DNA of 64,000 nt from Sophora flavescens (GCA_030762895.1 CM061065.1:79245607-79309606); one strand, 5' to 3'. Shown: positions 33,533 through 44,443, numbered from the stretch's first letter. Notes: generated by a model from the letters alone, not told the origin. A program made the numbers and translations.

Positions 33533-34244
33533 CTTTTGTTTTCTTTTTGTTTTTGTTTTGTTTTTGTTTGTCACTCTTGAATAATTTGAGAAGATCAAGA
33601 GTTTGTGTATGAATGTTGTGTCGGCAAGCTTGTTGGATTTTGATTAAATTGAGCATAGATTAATTGCATGAATTATTTGACCATTAATGATTTCCCCCTA
33701 GGTTCTGAAAATAGAAAATTGATCCCCATGTGAAAAATTGAAAATTGAACTTTGAGAATTTTATTGTGATTACTTGATTTATGATAAGTTTGGGGTGAGG
33801 GGGTACTCACACTAGGAATCGTATCTCGGTCAAACAAATTGCAAAATGTCCAGGTGAGGATTTGAACCTCCAACTCTGTTTTTGAATGTGCGAATCACTG
33901 TTAAGTTGCACTTTCCCGAATTTGCTTGAATCTCTATATGGTTTGCATGTTTATGTGTTGCATCAAATGATTTAGGCAATTTTCTTTGAATAACTACTTG
34001 GCCTGAAAAGAACCATCCCTAATGCATGTTCCCTAGTTAGCCACATTGAGCCTAATTGACCTATTGTTTCTTGATGACCCTATATTACAAGCCAAAATCT
34101 GAAAAAACCATGTTAACCCTATCTTAGGATTAGGAGAGCATGGAAGCATAGCAAGAGAATGGTTGTGAGGAACTAAGTTTGGGGTGGCTACAAGGTGATG
34201 TGTCATATTGGGGGTGAGAAAAAGAAAAATAAAGGTTGATGAAA

Positions 34245-34291
<47 letters not shown>

Positions 34292-34921
34292 AATAAATTG
34301 CCAAAAGAAAAGGGGCAAATCAAAAGATTAGCAAGGAAAAAGGCTGTAGTCACCCGAGACAAAAAGAAAAATGGAAAAAGGAATTTGAGTGGAAAATGTG
34401 TTTAATGCTCATGCTCTCTTAGTTCCTAGGGACTTAAGCCTAATATCCTTGAATATCCTACCTTGAGCCAGGCACCATTACAACCTTTAAAAGACCTTCT
34501 GATGTTGCATGCATGTTTTCGTGGGGACTATTTTTGAGATGAAAATCAAATTCATGGGAAGTGCTCTTAAGAGGTGAAATTGAGTGAAAAAGTTGATAGC
34601 CTAGACGAATTTGAGAGAATGAGTGAAATTTTACATACCCTTGTGAGGAAGGCAATAGATTGAAATTGGTGATCTTCCTTTTGTGTGTGACCCTGATCCT
34701 CAACTTAGATTAATGATTGCATGAATGATGAATTTCTCAATTGTTTAAAGTAAATGAATGTGGGGATTACGTTAATGTAGGGGGAAGTCATTGGAGAAAA
34801 AACTGTTTTGATTGCATTAAATTTGTGCGAAATCGATTGATTCCTTTAGGCTTGCCAAGTCTTGAGTCGTTTTTGAGTTTTAGCTTGCTTGGGGACAAGC
34901 AAGGTTTAAGTTTGGGGTGTT
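33533..34921 (+). other. NA2 3' spacer with polypurine tract
   Basis: Non-coding; matches 3549-4941 (reverse) and 26200-27589. Holds the TA microsatellite at 34248-34287 and the tract AAGTTTGGGGTGTT (34908-34921) before the LTR. No gene is seen. Confidence 0.8.
34248..34287. repeat. (TA)n microsatellite
   Basis: About 20 uninterrupted TA units in the NA2 spacer, in the slot where NA1 and NA3 carry T/C-rich and A-rich tracts. Confidence 0.95.
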
Positions 34922-36313
34922 TGATAAGCCTCTGGCTTATCTAGTTTTATGACTAGATGAACTAGGGTTTATGTGCCAATTAGTCGAGTTCACTCTCGTT
35001 TTCGCCCAAATTTGCCTTGTTTTGTTCCTAAGTTGGACTTTGACTCGTTTTGCGTCTTTTGTGTAGTTTTTAGCTTATTTTGGATAGAATTATGCTTTTG
35101 GTTGCTTTTGGTGTTTTCAGGTCAATAAGTGAAGCTCCGGGAGTCAAGGAAAGTCAAGAAACAGTGGAAATTGCAATTCTGGAGACACTCGCCCCGCGAG
35201 TGTATGCTCGCCTCGCGAGACTGAAGGTCAACTAAGCAGCAAAAGTCATCATCTTTGGTTCGCCACGCGAGACTACTCTCGCCCCGCGAGAGTCTGAAGA
35301 CCTGCTAGACAGAGACCATCACGGCATAGCCGTGATGAAGGTCACGGCTGTGACAGATTTAGGTTTGAAGTCTCGCCCCGCGAGAGACAGATCGCCTCGC
35401 GAGATCCTGAAGACCCTGGAAGACAGAGACCATCACGGCCTAGCCGTGATGAATGTCACGGCTGTGACAGATTAGGGTTTGGAGACTCGCCTCGCCAATC
35501 ACAATTCGCCACGCGATCATTCAAACTTAGGATGGAGCCAAAACTGCAATTCGCCTCGCGAATAGACGCTCGCCCCGCGAGATCCAAGATTTGAATGCGA
35601 GCCAAACTAAAATTCGCATTGCGGGGATAAGCTCGCCCCGCGAGTGGACGAGAAACAGAATCCTTATTTAAAGGCTGTTGCAGATCAGAGAAGGCTGGAG
35701 AGCTTTGAGGAGGGCCGCGAATCCTAGTAGTTTTTCCACTGTTTAGAGTAGCGTTTAGGGTAATTTCTTTTCTCTTTGGAGCTGCGTCTCCCTTTTCTTT
35801 TTATTTTACGATGGTGATTATGTCCGATTGTTTGTCTATGAGCATGAGGAACTAATCCCCTCATCCGAGGGATCGATGAAGCCACCCATGGCGGTGTATG
35901 AGCACGAGAGTGGATTTAGGATTATGAGACCTAGAAAGTAATTAATCCAATCGTCGAATACGTCCTAATGAGCACGAGAGTGGATTTAGGAGAATATGGG
36001 GGTCCCGGTTGACATCGTAATTGAACTTAGGGAGGAATTCATCATCACTTGGGTATGCATATTGGGTAGGTGGATTTGTGACCTTGGACATTTTAGTTTT
36101 CATATTTTTAGTTAGTTATTTAATTAGATTAGATAATTGAATTGCGATAGTAATATCTCTCTCAACCACTTTCTGTGACTTGACCAAACTTATCGGATTT
36201 CCCGCGAATTGGTAGAATTGGTAGCCCAATCCCTGAGTTCGACCTCGGTAATTACTTACCGTGTTTCTTTTATTACTTGCGACGACCCGGTACACTTGCC
36301 GGCGTCACCAACA
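34922..36313 (+). repeat. 3' LTR of NA2 with an internal deletion
   Basis: 1392 bp. It lacks about 210 bp present in the 5' LTR (31939-32163 region). At the breakpoint it has an extra copy of TGAGCACGAGAGTGGATTTA (35899) that also occurs at its normal place 70 bp downstream (35969). Confidence 0.93.
35665..35672 (+). promoter_or_regulatory. TATA box, NA2 3' LTR
   Basis: TATTTAAA, same context as 31704-31711. Confidence 0.5.
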
Positions 36314-36318
36314 AGGCA

Positions 36319-36903
36319 GTTCTCCAGTAGGAACCGCCGAAGTCAGTGACCGAGATTAGGAGTTTTTGGATTTAGAAGGGTATTATAGGAGGTTCATAGA
36401 AGGTTTCTCTAAGATAGCTTTACCCTTAACCCGTCTCACCCAGAAGGGACGACTCTTTGTGTGGGTTAAGTGTGAGGAAAGTTTCCAAACCCTTAAGGAT
36501 AGGTTGACATCAGCACCAGTGTTAGTTTTGACCGATCCTAGTGAACCTTTCGTAGTTTACTGCGATGCTTCTAAGCAAGGTTTAGGTGGTGTGTTGATGC
36601 AGAATGGTAAGGTAGTAGCTTATGCCTCTAGGTAGTTGAAAACCCATGAGAAGAACTACCCTACCCATGACCTAGAGTTAGGAGCTTTGGTATTTGCCTT
36701 AAAGATTTGGAGGCATTACCTTTATGGAGCAAAGTTTGAGGTCTTTAGTGATCATAAGAGTTTGAAGTACCTCTTTGATCAGAAAGAGTTGAATATGAGG
36801 TAGCGTAGGTGGATGGAGTTTTTAAAGGATTATGAGTTTGATCTAACATACCCCCCATGAAAGGCCAATGTAGTGGCAGATGCTCTAAGTAGGAAAACGG
36901 TAG
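36319..36903 (+). pseudogene. chromovirus RT C-terminus and RNase H
   Basis: Continues after NA2 with the thumb-region motif FLDLEGYYRRFIEGFSKIAL, then VLTDPSEPFVVYCDASKQGL (RNase H Asp), VVAYASR, TAG (36633-36635), then LELGALVFALKIWRHYLYGA and FSDHKSLKYLFDQKELNMR, TAG (36801-36803), and ADALSRK. At least three stops; the TAG codons replace conserved Gln of the family. Confidence 0.87.
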
Positions 36904-36907
36904 GGAG

Positions 36908-38310
36908 ATGGATCTGATTGAGGAGTTTAGAGGCCTAATTTTAGCTTGGGATGTTACCCCTAAGAGCATTAGGCTTGGAACCTTGAAGGTTACCAATAGT
37001 TTGATGGATCATGTTAGAGAGGGTCAGAAGATAGACCAGTTTCTCTTAAACCAGAGAAAGTTGCTTGCTCGGGGTAGAAGCCTTAGCTTTAAGGAAGGAA
37101 GTGATGGAGTTTTGAGGTTCAAAGATAGAGTTTGTATACCAGACGTCCCTGAGCTTAGAAAGTTGATCCTTGAAGAAGGACATAAGAGTGGACTGAGTGT
37201 GCACCCAGGTGCCACTAAGATGTATCAGGATCTTAAGAGGATGTTTTGGTGGCCTAGGATGAAGAAAGATGTGGTTGAGTTTCTGTACGCTTGTTTAGTG
37301 TGCCAAAAGGCTAAAATAGAACACCAGAAGCCATCAGGGAAATTGCAACCTTTGAATATGCCAGAATGGAAATGAGACAGTATTTCCATGGATTTTGTGT
37401 CTGGACTCCCTATGACTCCAGCTAGTTTTGTGGCTAAATAGGTTGTTATGGATAGACTGACTAGGTCCGCCTATTTCATCCCTATGAATATGGAATACCC
37501 TTTGGAAAAGTTGGCTGAGTTGTACATCAGAGAGATAGTTAGGTTACATGGTGTACCTTCTAGCATAGTTTCAGATAGATACCCGAGGTTTACCTCTAGG
37601 TTTTGGAACAGTTTTCAAGAGGCTTTAGGAACAAAGCTTAGGCTAAGTTCAGCTTATCACCCATAGACTGATGGTCAGTCTGAGAGAACCATCCAGTCCT
37701 TAGAGGACTTTCTTAGAGCTTGTGTGCTAGAACGGTCGGATAGTTGGGACAAGTTTTTGCCCCTGATAGAGTTTACCTACAACAATAGTTTCCATTCCGG
37801 TATTGGGATGGCACCTTATGAAGCTCTTTATGGGAGGAGATGTAGGACACCCTTGTGTTAGAGTGAACCTGGTGACCATGTTGTATTAGGACCTGAGGTA
37901 GTGCAAGAAACCACAGATAAAGTGAGGATGATTCAGGAAAAGATGGGAGTAGCACAGAGTATGAAAAAGAGCTACAATGACAAAAAGAGGAAGGCGCTCG
38001 AATTCCAGGAAGGTGACCATGTGTTCTTGAGAGTTACCCCAACAACTGGGGTTGGTAGAGTGATGAAAGCGATGAAACTAACTCCTAGATTCATTGGTCC
38101 TTACCAAATTCTAAAAAGAGTCAGCGAAGTCGGCTACCAAATAGCATTACCGCCGTTTTTGTCCAATCTTCATAATGTATTTCATGTGTCTCAACTAATA
38201 AAGTATGTTCACGACCCTAGTCACGTGATAGTCCGCGATACCATACAGTTAAAAGAGAACTTGACTTTTGAGGTGTTACCCCTTCGAGTAGAAGGGTGAA
38301 GCAGCTAAGA
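36908..38310 (+). pseudogene. chromovirus integrase
   Basis: The N-terminal HHCC zinc domain is readable (H in GLSVHPGATKMYQDLKRM and C in ACLVCQKAK). In the core, SMDFVSGLP holds the first Asp, then VSDRYPRFTSRFW (family SDRDPRF) and SERTIQSLEDFLRACVL with the Glu. Stops at 37373-37375 (TGA for Trp), near 37438 and at 37664-37666 (TAG for Gln) interrupt it. The C-terminal part (37901-38299) has FQEGDHVFLRVTPTTGVGR and FIGPYQILKRVSEVGYQIAL, the GPY/F-type module of chromoviruses. Confidence 0.88.
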
Positions 38311-38430
38311 GGCAAGGAGATTCCTTTGGTCAAAGTCGTTTGGAGTGGGGCTACTGAGGAGAGTGCTACATGGGAGCTGGAAAGCAAGATGATGGAATCG
38401 TATCCGCACCTTTTCAACCGAGGTGAGTAG
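38290..38430 (+). pseudogene. chromovirus integrase chromodomain
   Basis: In a frame shifted from integrase the sequence reads LRGKEIPLVKVVWSG, then ATEESATWELESKMMESYPH, then LF and a stop. This is the Tekay/Del chromodomain form (K.IPLVKV.W....EE.TWE.E..M...YP.LF), which in known elements directs insertion toward heterochromatin. The shift at about 38299 removes it from the integrase frame. Confidence 0.8.
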
Positions 38431-38452
38431 AAATTTCGATGACGAAATTTTT

Positions 38453-38468
38453 ATAAGGGAGGTGGAGT
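38453..38468 (+). other. chromovirus polypurine tract
   Basis: TAAGGGAGGTGGAGT directly before LTR start TGTAACACCCCG, preceded by ATTTCGATGACGAAAT, the usual sequence after pol in this lineage. Confidence 0.85.
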
Positions 38469-38589
38469 TGTAACACCCCGTTTTTTCGTTAAGTAATGTT
38501 TGTCTGATTGTTTAAGTCTTAGGACCTAGCTTAGAGTTGTTGTTGAGGGTTAAGTGGTATTGTTAGGCTTAAAATCCCTTTCTGGTACA

Positions 38590-38760
38590 TGAGCACGGTC
38601 GTGCTCATGTCTAGCACGCCCATGCTCAATGCTTTGTCTTGTGACCGTTTGGATCACAAGCACGATCATGCTTAATGGGAAGCATGACCATGCAAGGGAT
38701 TGGCATCACGGAGACGGTGAGCTAAGCACGCCCTTGCTTAGTAGGGTGCACGGTCGTGCT
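38590..38760. repeat. AGCACG-type palindromic array in chromovirus U3
   Basis: Six to eight variants: GAGCACGGTCGTGCTC, AGCACGCCCATGCT, AAGCACGATCATGCTT, AAGCATGACCATGC, AAGCACGCCCTTGCTT, GCACGGTCGTGCTT. Ends about 15 bp before the TATA box. Confidence 0.8.
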
Positions 38761-38773
38761 TAGGTCTGCAGCT

Positions 38774-38780
38774 TATAAAA
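38774..38780 (+). promoter_or_regulatory. TATA box, chromovirus LTR
   Basis: TATAAAA within GCAGCTTATAAAATGGC, about 305 bp from the LTR start. Confidence 0.6.
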
Positions 38781-39566
38781 TGGCACAGTAACCGAGGGTT
38801 TGCGTTTTGAACATTATTTTTGGTAAAACAGAAACCCTAGTGCGGCTACCAACCCTTTATTCCCTATTTTCTCTAAACCCATTGCATTGTTTGATCCCTA
38901 TAGGTAATGGTTCCTCTCCTTAGTGTTTCCTTTTCTATTATTTTAGATTTGGGAACTAATTGGTTACCTTTTTCTGTTTGACCAAGGCTTGGATAGCTAA
39001 TCGAGCCGCTCGAGGAAAGCATGGGTTACCGGTTGCGTTGTGATTATCAGCTTCTTCATACCAGGTATGGGGAGAAAGATAGTGTCTACATTAAGCAAGG
39101 GGGTAGCGTAAGATGAGGGGTTCCCATAACCCCGTTATTATTAATTGTTGTTGATGCCATGCTATATTTAATGATATGTTCGCTTAGAGTAGCTGCTATA
39201 ATTGGTATTTGAATATTGGTATGTCTGTGGAAGGCCTGTTGTTTATTGTTGTAAACTGTTTATGGGACTGTATGTCAACGAGACTGTATGCCTATTATAT
39301 GCCAACTATTGTATGTTTAATGATATGCTATATGTTATGAATTATTGGTTGAACTGGTATGTGATGATTTTCATGTTGATTGGTTGAATGATGAGATTGA
39401 TGTTGGTTCGTTATTAAGACCCTAATTGGTTAAAATATGACTCTTAATTAACATAACGGTTAAGGGAATAATTCCCGTAACGTATTCATAAAATATGGAT
39501 TAATAGTGAGATGTGAGGTTTACACCAAATGGTTTAGTTAAGACCCTAAAATTTGATTTAAGAGTG

Positions 39567-40768
39567 TGATCAGCCTCTGGCTAGTCTAGTTTTATAACTA
39601 GAAAAACCTTGGCTTTGTGCTAATTTTATCTCATTTTCACCCAAATTAGACTTGATTGTCTTTAAGCAGCATTTTGAGTCTGTAAAGTATTTTTAGGTTA
39701 ATTTAGTTGATTTAGAGTTGAATAAAGTACTTACTGTTATTTCTTGTTTTCAGATAATAAAAAGAAATAATTCTGGAGTTCTTCGCCCCGCGAAAGGCTT
39801 CTCACCTCGCGAGCCTAAAGGTGACTGTTCCAGAAATTGCAAACCTCTCTGTCTCGCCCCGCGAGACAATGTTCGCCTCGCGAGTCCGCGGAAACCAGAA
39901 GCCATCACGGCTTATCCATGTTGAAGGTCACGGGCGTTACAGTTTGGAATTTGAAGAGTCTCGCCTCGCGAATGATCAGCTCGCCTCGCGAGCTCGCCAA
40001 ACACTGAAGACTATTCGCATTATTCGCCTCGTGAAGGTGTGCTCGCCTCGCGAACTCGTGGAATTCAGAAACTATATTTAAGCCTGTTTGAAGGTAGAGC
40101 TGAGGAGTTTTTATCTTCTTGTCTTTTGTTTTCTTTTAGTTTAGATAGCTGCGTTATTTTTGTTATGGAGAGCTAGTCTCCTAGGATTAGTCTACTGTAA
40201 TCGATTTCCACTACACTTGAGGTTCTTGTAATTCCTGTTTTGTATGCTTTTCCCTTTTCAATACTATATTATACATTTCTGTTTGTTTAATTCAGGAGTG
40301 TATAGTGTTGTGTTGATTCATTTCGGTGATGTTATGTTCCTATACTTAATCGTGTTTGTTTAATTCGCGTGTGTTCGTTCATGTTCGTTTAGTTCATGAG
40401 GGCTTAACCCTGTTTGTTTAATTCGGGAATAGGAACATATATCTGTAGTAGTGATTTCGTTTGTTAATTGTTGCTACAACCGAAAATGGATTAGAATCTG
40501 CTTAGGGCTTGGATTTATATGAACCAATGATAGTGGGAAACCAAGAACAGTAGGTTAATCGTTTCTTTGCTATTTGATAATTTTTAGTTTGCATTGTCTT
40601 TCTGTTTGTTTTCTTTATTTTAATTCAATCCAACCCCCCAAAAAAAAAACTGATTTTCTGTTAACAATAACCCAAGAGTCCTTGTCAGACGATACTCGAG
40701 TTGTCGCTCCCTATCTACATTTTTACAAACCGCTCGTTCTTTTTGGCGCGTGCGCGACAGTGCGACCA
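39567..40768 (+). mobile_element. solo LTR of the NA3-like Athila-type family
   Basis: 1202 bp, TGATCAGCC...GCGACCA, with perfect target duplication GAGTG (39562-39566 and 40769-40773). It resembles the NA3 LTRs throughout, with GCGAG array (39780-40060), TATATTTAA (40073-40081), A/C run (about 40634-40648) and GGCGCGTGCGCGACAG end. No internal region: left by LTR-LTR recombination. The empty site is visible in the other chromovirus LTR at about 11061-11070. Confidence 0.95.
40073..40081 (+). promoter_or_regulatory. TATA box, solo LTR
   Basis: TATATTTAA just after the GCGAG array. Confidence 0.5.
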
Positions 40769-40773
40769 GAGTG

Positions 40774-42228
40774 TTTAGGAGGTTTTATCCCAAGAACACC
40801 ATGAATCTGCCCAGAACAGCACGACCAGCTCCAAGAGCACAGCCATGCTGAACAGGGAGCACGCCCGTGCTCCCAGTTTGAATCTGGAAGATGGCCGCGC
40901 TTTAAGCATGACCATACAGAATAGGAGATCGACTGTGCATCAAGCACGACTGTGCATAATAGGAAGTACGACCGTGTTTCACTTAAGTGGAAGCTCGCCC
41001 GTGCTTAGAGGGAGCACGTGCTTCCCCTCCAAGACAGAATCTGAGATTAAGGGTTTAAAGGGGTGTTTCACCCTAAATGTCTCCAATGATATGATAATGC
41101 ATCAATCGGACCAAGACAGTTAGATAACTTAATTGAAGATTAATTAAGATAAACAAGAATAACAAGTTGGTTAAGCCGATGTCCAGTGGGTAACCACACG
41201 TTGATAGACTTTGGTGCTTTTTGGCCAAAGTGGCATCGATGCTTTTTGGTCGAGGTGTTGATGAAACCTTGGTGCTTTTGGTTAAGGGGGCATTGACCCA
41301 GAAAGGTTAAGGTGTTGATGTTGACGTTGATGTTGGTGATAAGTCGTGTGTGCTTATTGGCCCAAGCAAAGGATGTGATTGCCTTGTTCGTTGTTGTGCT
41401 CATTCATTCATACGTTGAAGTTGTTAGTGGGGGAAGTTCAACATAGGGGAGGTTGTCCTAGAGTACGGTGATCTGGTCATGTCTCGGGTGGTTTACCCAA
41501 GGTTTGGTAAACCATGCGCCCCCCGGTGGCGTACCCTCGTTATGGTGCGTCGGCTATCCAAGGGGTTGGCCGATGGTTTGGTGAACTGCCGGATTTGGTG
41601 CTTTTTGGCCAATGTGGATATGTAACTCCGAAGTTGCCTTCCTGAGATAGTTTGGATCCACATGCATAACGGAGTAGCGGAGTAGTGTTGCATCGCATAG
41701 CATATGTTGGATGAGATGACATGTTGATATTATTATATTATGTTGATGTTATGTTGTATATTGCTATGCCATGTTATGATGTATGTTCATCTTGCTTAAA
41801 TACTTCCATGCCGTTGTGTTTACATGATTTCTTACTCCATGTTTCTGTTTTCTATTGTTGGCATGTATCTCTTATGCAGAGGACGGTGAACAGTCAGTGG
41901 AGGAGTGACTTTGAGGAGACGCGACTCTAGCTAGGATGTTTAGTTGTTTCAGTAGTTATAGTTTGTTGTAAGTTTCAGTTTCATTGTATTCCGGGGATTT
42001 TATTCTGGAACGGTTATACCAGCTCTGTATGTGACATCGGGGTTAGGCTATGTTATTGCTTTGTTTATGTCTTATATTTTTGAAATTATGTTTCTTTCCA
42101 TGTTGATGGGATGTTACAATGTGGCACCTTTCATCCAAAGTTTTTATTTAATGAAATAAATGTATGTTTTTACATTACATCTTTCATGTAAATGTTTTAT
42201 ATTAATATGTGGGGGAGAAGGTGTCATA
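40774..42228 (+). repeat. chromovirus 3' LTR, second part
   Basis: Matches 11066-12339 and 21449-21629. AGCACG-type array at about 40825-41035. The end reads GTGTCATA against GTGTCACA in the 5' LTR, so the canonical CA terminus is mutated and the boundary with copia B is set by where similarity stops. Confidence 0.87.
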
Positions 42229-44443
42229 GGAGGCTTCTACTGTCAGACTAGTTGAAGCAGCAGACTGGTCTGAGTGCCAGGGCAAAGATAGGACGGGTGG
42301 TGCCTTGGTCACAGAGAAGGGTGAGGAAATTCGGGGAAAGACAAGTTGATGAAGGATTCTATAGTAAAAGAAAGGAAGAAAGACTAATTTAAACATGGGT
42401 CTGATTCTGACAAGGTCAATATCAGGAGATGAAAAGACACAAAAAAAGTCTCTCAGACAGAGACAGACGGGTGACTCTTATCTGGATAGGAGGGGGAAGA
42501 GGTTGTTGGGCTAAAACAGATGGAGGTAGGGGTAACAAAGAGTCAATGTGACAAAAGAAAGTATTTGATCCTGTTACTAATAAAAGAAATACCTAGACCT
42601 AGAAGGTAACATTACAACAGAGGCAGGATAGTGATTCCTTGCCAGAGTTCTAATGAACAAGACAATAGGGGGATAAAATAAAATCTCCCTACATGGGTTA
42701 AGGATATGAGGTGGGGGAGAAGGAATAACAGACAAGTTAGAGACACTTGTAGTCATAAGAGATTGCAGGTCATATACAAAAAGACTTGATGATATGCCAA
42801 CTTCTTCTTTATGATTTGAGTCCCTATGAACAACTGTGTACTGACATATATCAGACACAACATCATAAGATGGTGTTTGGGTTTGGTGAGAGGAGATAGG
42901 TGAAGAGATAGGAGACACAACAGAGAGGGGTTGGACAGACAAGGCAGGTGGAGAAGAAACAGAAGGGTTTAGGATACCTTGTTGAGAGGGGGAAGATGGT
43001 GCGGAAGGGATGGATGAAAGGACCAGCTGATTTTATGATAGCTTCAGCTTCTTCCTTGATAGAGGAGGGGATAGAGTGTCAACCTCATGGTGGACAACTG
43101 TTTGTGTCCCAACAGATAGGTTTGCAGCAGTTGCAGCAGCAACTTCAACCTCTGCAGCTTGATCTTCTGCAGGAACTTCTACCATTTCAGCAAATGCCAC
43201 AGAAAGTACTGGGTAGCCAAACATTCTTATTTTGGGAATGTGTCCCAAATCGAGAGTCTTCTTCTCCTTGGGTTTCTCCAAGGATCTTGTTGCCTGCTCC
43301 CCCTGAGCAGGTACTTCCTCTTTGCTAGGTGCAGACTCCACTTATCTGACCTTGGCAAAGGTCTTCACCAGCCTTCTCCTCTTGCTGGGCTGTGTAGACT
43401 CAGCTTCTGAAGCCACATCATCTCTTGTCTTCCTCTTGGGAGAGGGCTTCTTCAGCTTGAACCTTAGAGGCTCAACTGTCTTATCAATCTCAACAGAGAC
43501 TGATGGCTTCTCCAAAGTAGGCCTCTGGTCCTGTCTGGCCATTTTTCCTACAGGCTTCCAGGTCCTTTCAGAGATGGCCATCTCTTACTCATTAGTGGAG
43601 ACCACTGGTTCTTCTTTCAGCTTTTGCTCAGCAGCAGGCTTCTTCTTCTTTTCCTTCTTGTCTTCCTCCTCATCTTCCAGAGGAATTCCCTCTATGGTCA
43701 TCATAGACGGGTTCTTCCTGTCAATAAGAAAGGACATATCTATGAAGTGCACATCACTAGGAACTAACAGCTTGTTCTTGAAGAGTCTTGTCAACAGCAT
43801 TCCATAGGGGTAGGTCTTCATGTTGGTCCTCTTGATCAGGGATTCAAGTAGATGTAGATAGGTCATTGATTTCCACCTTGATTTTGTGAATCAAGTGGTA
43901 CAGGGCAAACCTGTCCATCTTGGTCACACTATCCCGTGATCCTTTCCTTGGCATCACGCATTCCAACAGCAGCTTGTGAATGAATCTGCACTTCACCACC
44001 ATGTTCACTGGCTTCATATTCTCAGGGTTGGGAACACCATACAGAGCAATGTTAACAGTCTCTGTTCCCACCCGATCCTCCCACTTAGGCTTGAAAGCAG
44101 CTCTAATTCTAGGACATCTGGTGACGAGTTCCAGAGAGCTGATGGGAAAGAGGAGAGTTGTATCCATCACTCGAGCACGAAAGCTCTTGGTTCCATCAAG
44201 CTTGCTGGTGAGAACCGCAGCACTTGTCCAAAAGTCTCTAACAAGCTTGGGATGAACCACCTGCTTTAGGTCAAAGAAGGAGGTCCACTTGGAGTATTCC
44301 AACTCCTCTGTGACATCCATTCCCCATCTTTTCATCCATTGGAGGTCCACAGTCTTGCCAGCCAAGATCTTCTCCACATCAGATAGTCTCATGTTGTACT
44401 TATCAGCAATTTCTTTTGAAGAAAGATGCTTGGAAGGTGCCAT
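42229..44443 (-). pseudogene. copia B env-position gene; 'putative plant transposon protein'-like
   Basis: The longest piece (44443-43844, 199 codons) starts MAPSKHLSSKEIADKYNMRL and has KLVRDFWTSAAVLTSKLDGT and SFRARVMDTTLLFPISSLEL. Its continuation in other frames has MKTYPYGMLLTRLFKNKLLV. This pattern (LVR.F...; ...L.G..F.P....; YG..LT..F) resembles, from memory, the Pfam 'putative plant transposon protein' domain. Then come basic and acidic segments (EEEDKKEKKKKPAAEQKLKE; PSKRRRLVKTFAK), a Ser/Pro-rich region and several stops. I see no clear signal peptide or membrane span, so an envelope role is not supported. It could be a transduced host or transposon gene. Confidence 0.55.

Larger units (their letters stand above)
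30960..36313 (+). mobile_element. Athila-like non-autonomous element NA2, complete, nested in chromovirus RT
   Basis: Perfect target duplication AGGCA (30955-30959 and 36314-36318). LTRs 30960-32564 and 34922-36313, tRNA-Asp primer site at 32571, polypurine tract at 34908-34921. The 2.36-kb internal region has one open frame of 263 codons and a 1.4-kb spacer and no enzymatic domain, so it depends on an autonomous relative. LTR differences are few apart from one deletion in the 3' LTR, pointing to a young insertion. Confidence 0.95.
38469..39566 (+). repeat. chromovirus 3' LTR, first part
   Basis: Starts TGTAACACCCCG. The AGCACGGTCGTGCT motif array at 38590-38760 lies just upstream of TATA box TATAAAA (38774-38780). 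The rest matches the 5' LTR from about 10633. Interrupted at 39566 by a solo LTR. Confidence 0.9.
10620..42228 (+). mobile_element. Ty3/gypsy Tekay/Del-type chromovirus, host of five nested insertions
   Basis: Pieces in order: 5' LTR 10620-12339 plus 21449-21629; tRNA-iMet primer site 21635-21646; gag to 21963 and from 28862; protease; RT to 30959; RT end and RNase H from 36319; integrase with chromodomain to about 38430; polypurine tract; 3' LTR 38469-39566 plus 40774-42228. The LTR start TGTAACACCC, zinc knuckle, RT sequence and C-terminal chromodomain place it in the Tekay/Del lineage. The two LTRs agree wherever both are present. The first ~680 bp of the 5' LTR lie left of copia A, outside the window. 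It sits inside the 3' gene of copia B. Many stop codons make it inactive. Confidence 0.88.

Noticed and set aside
43844..44443. Independent host gene next to copia B
   Set aside because: Same strand as copia B and directly downstream of pol in the env position; a captured gene remains possible and is listed as a finding.
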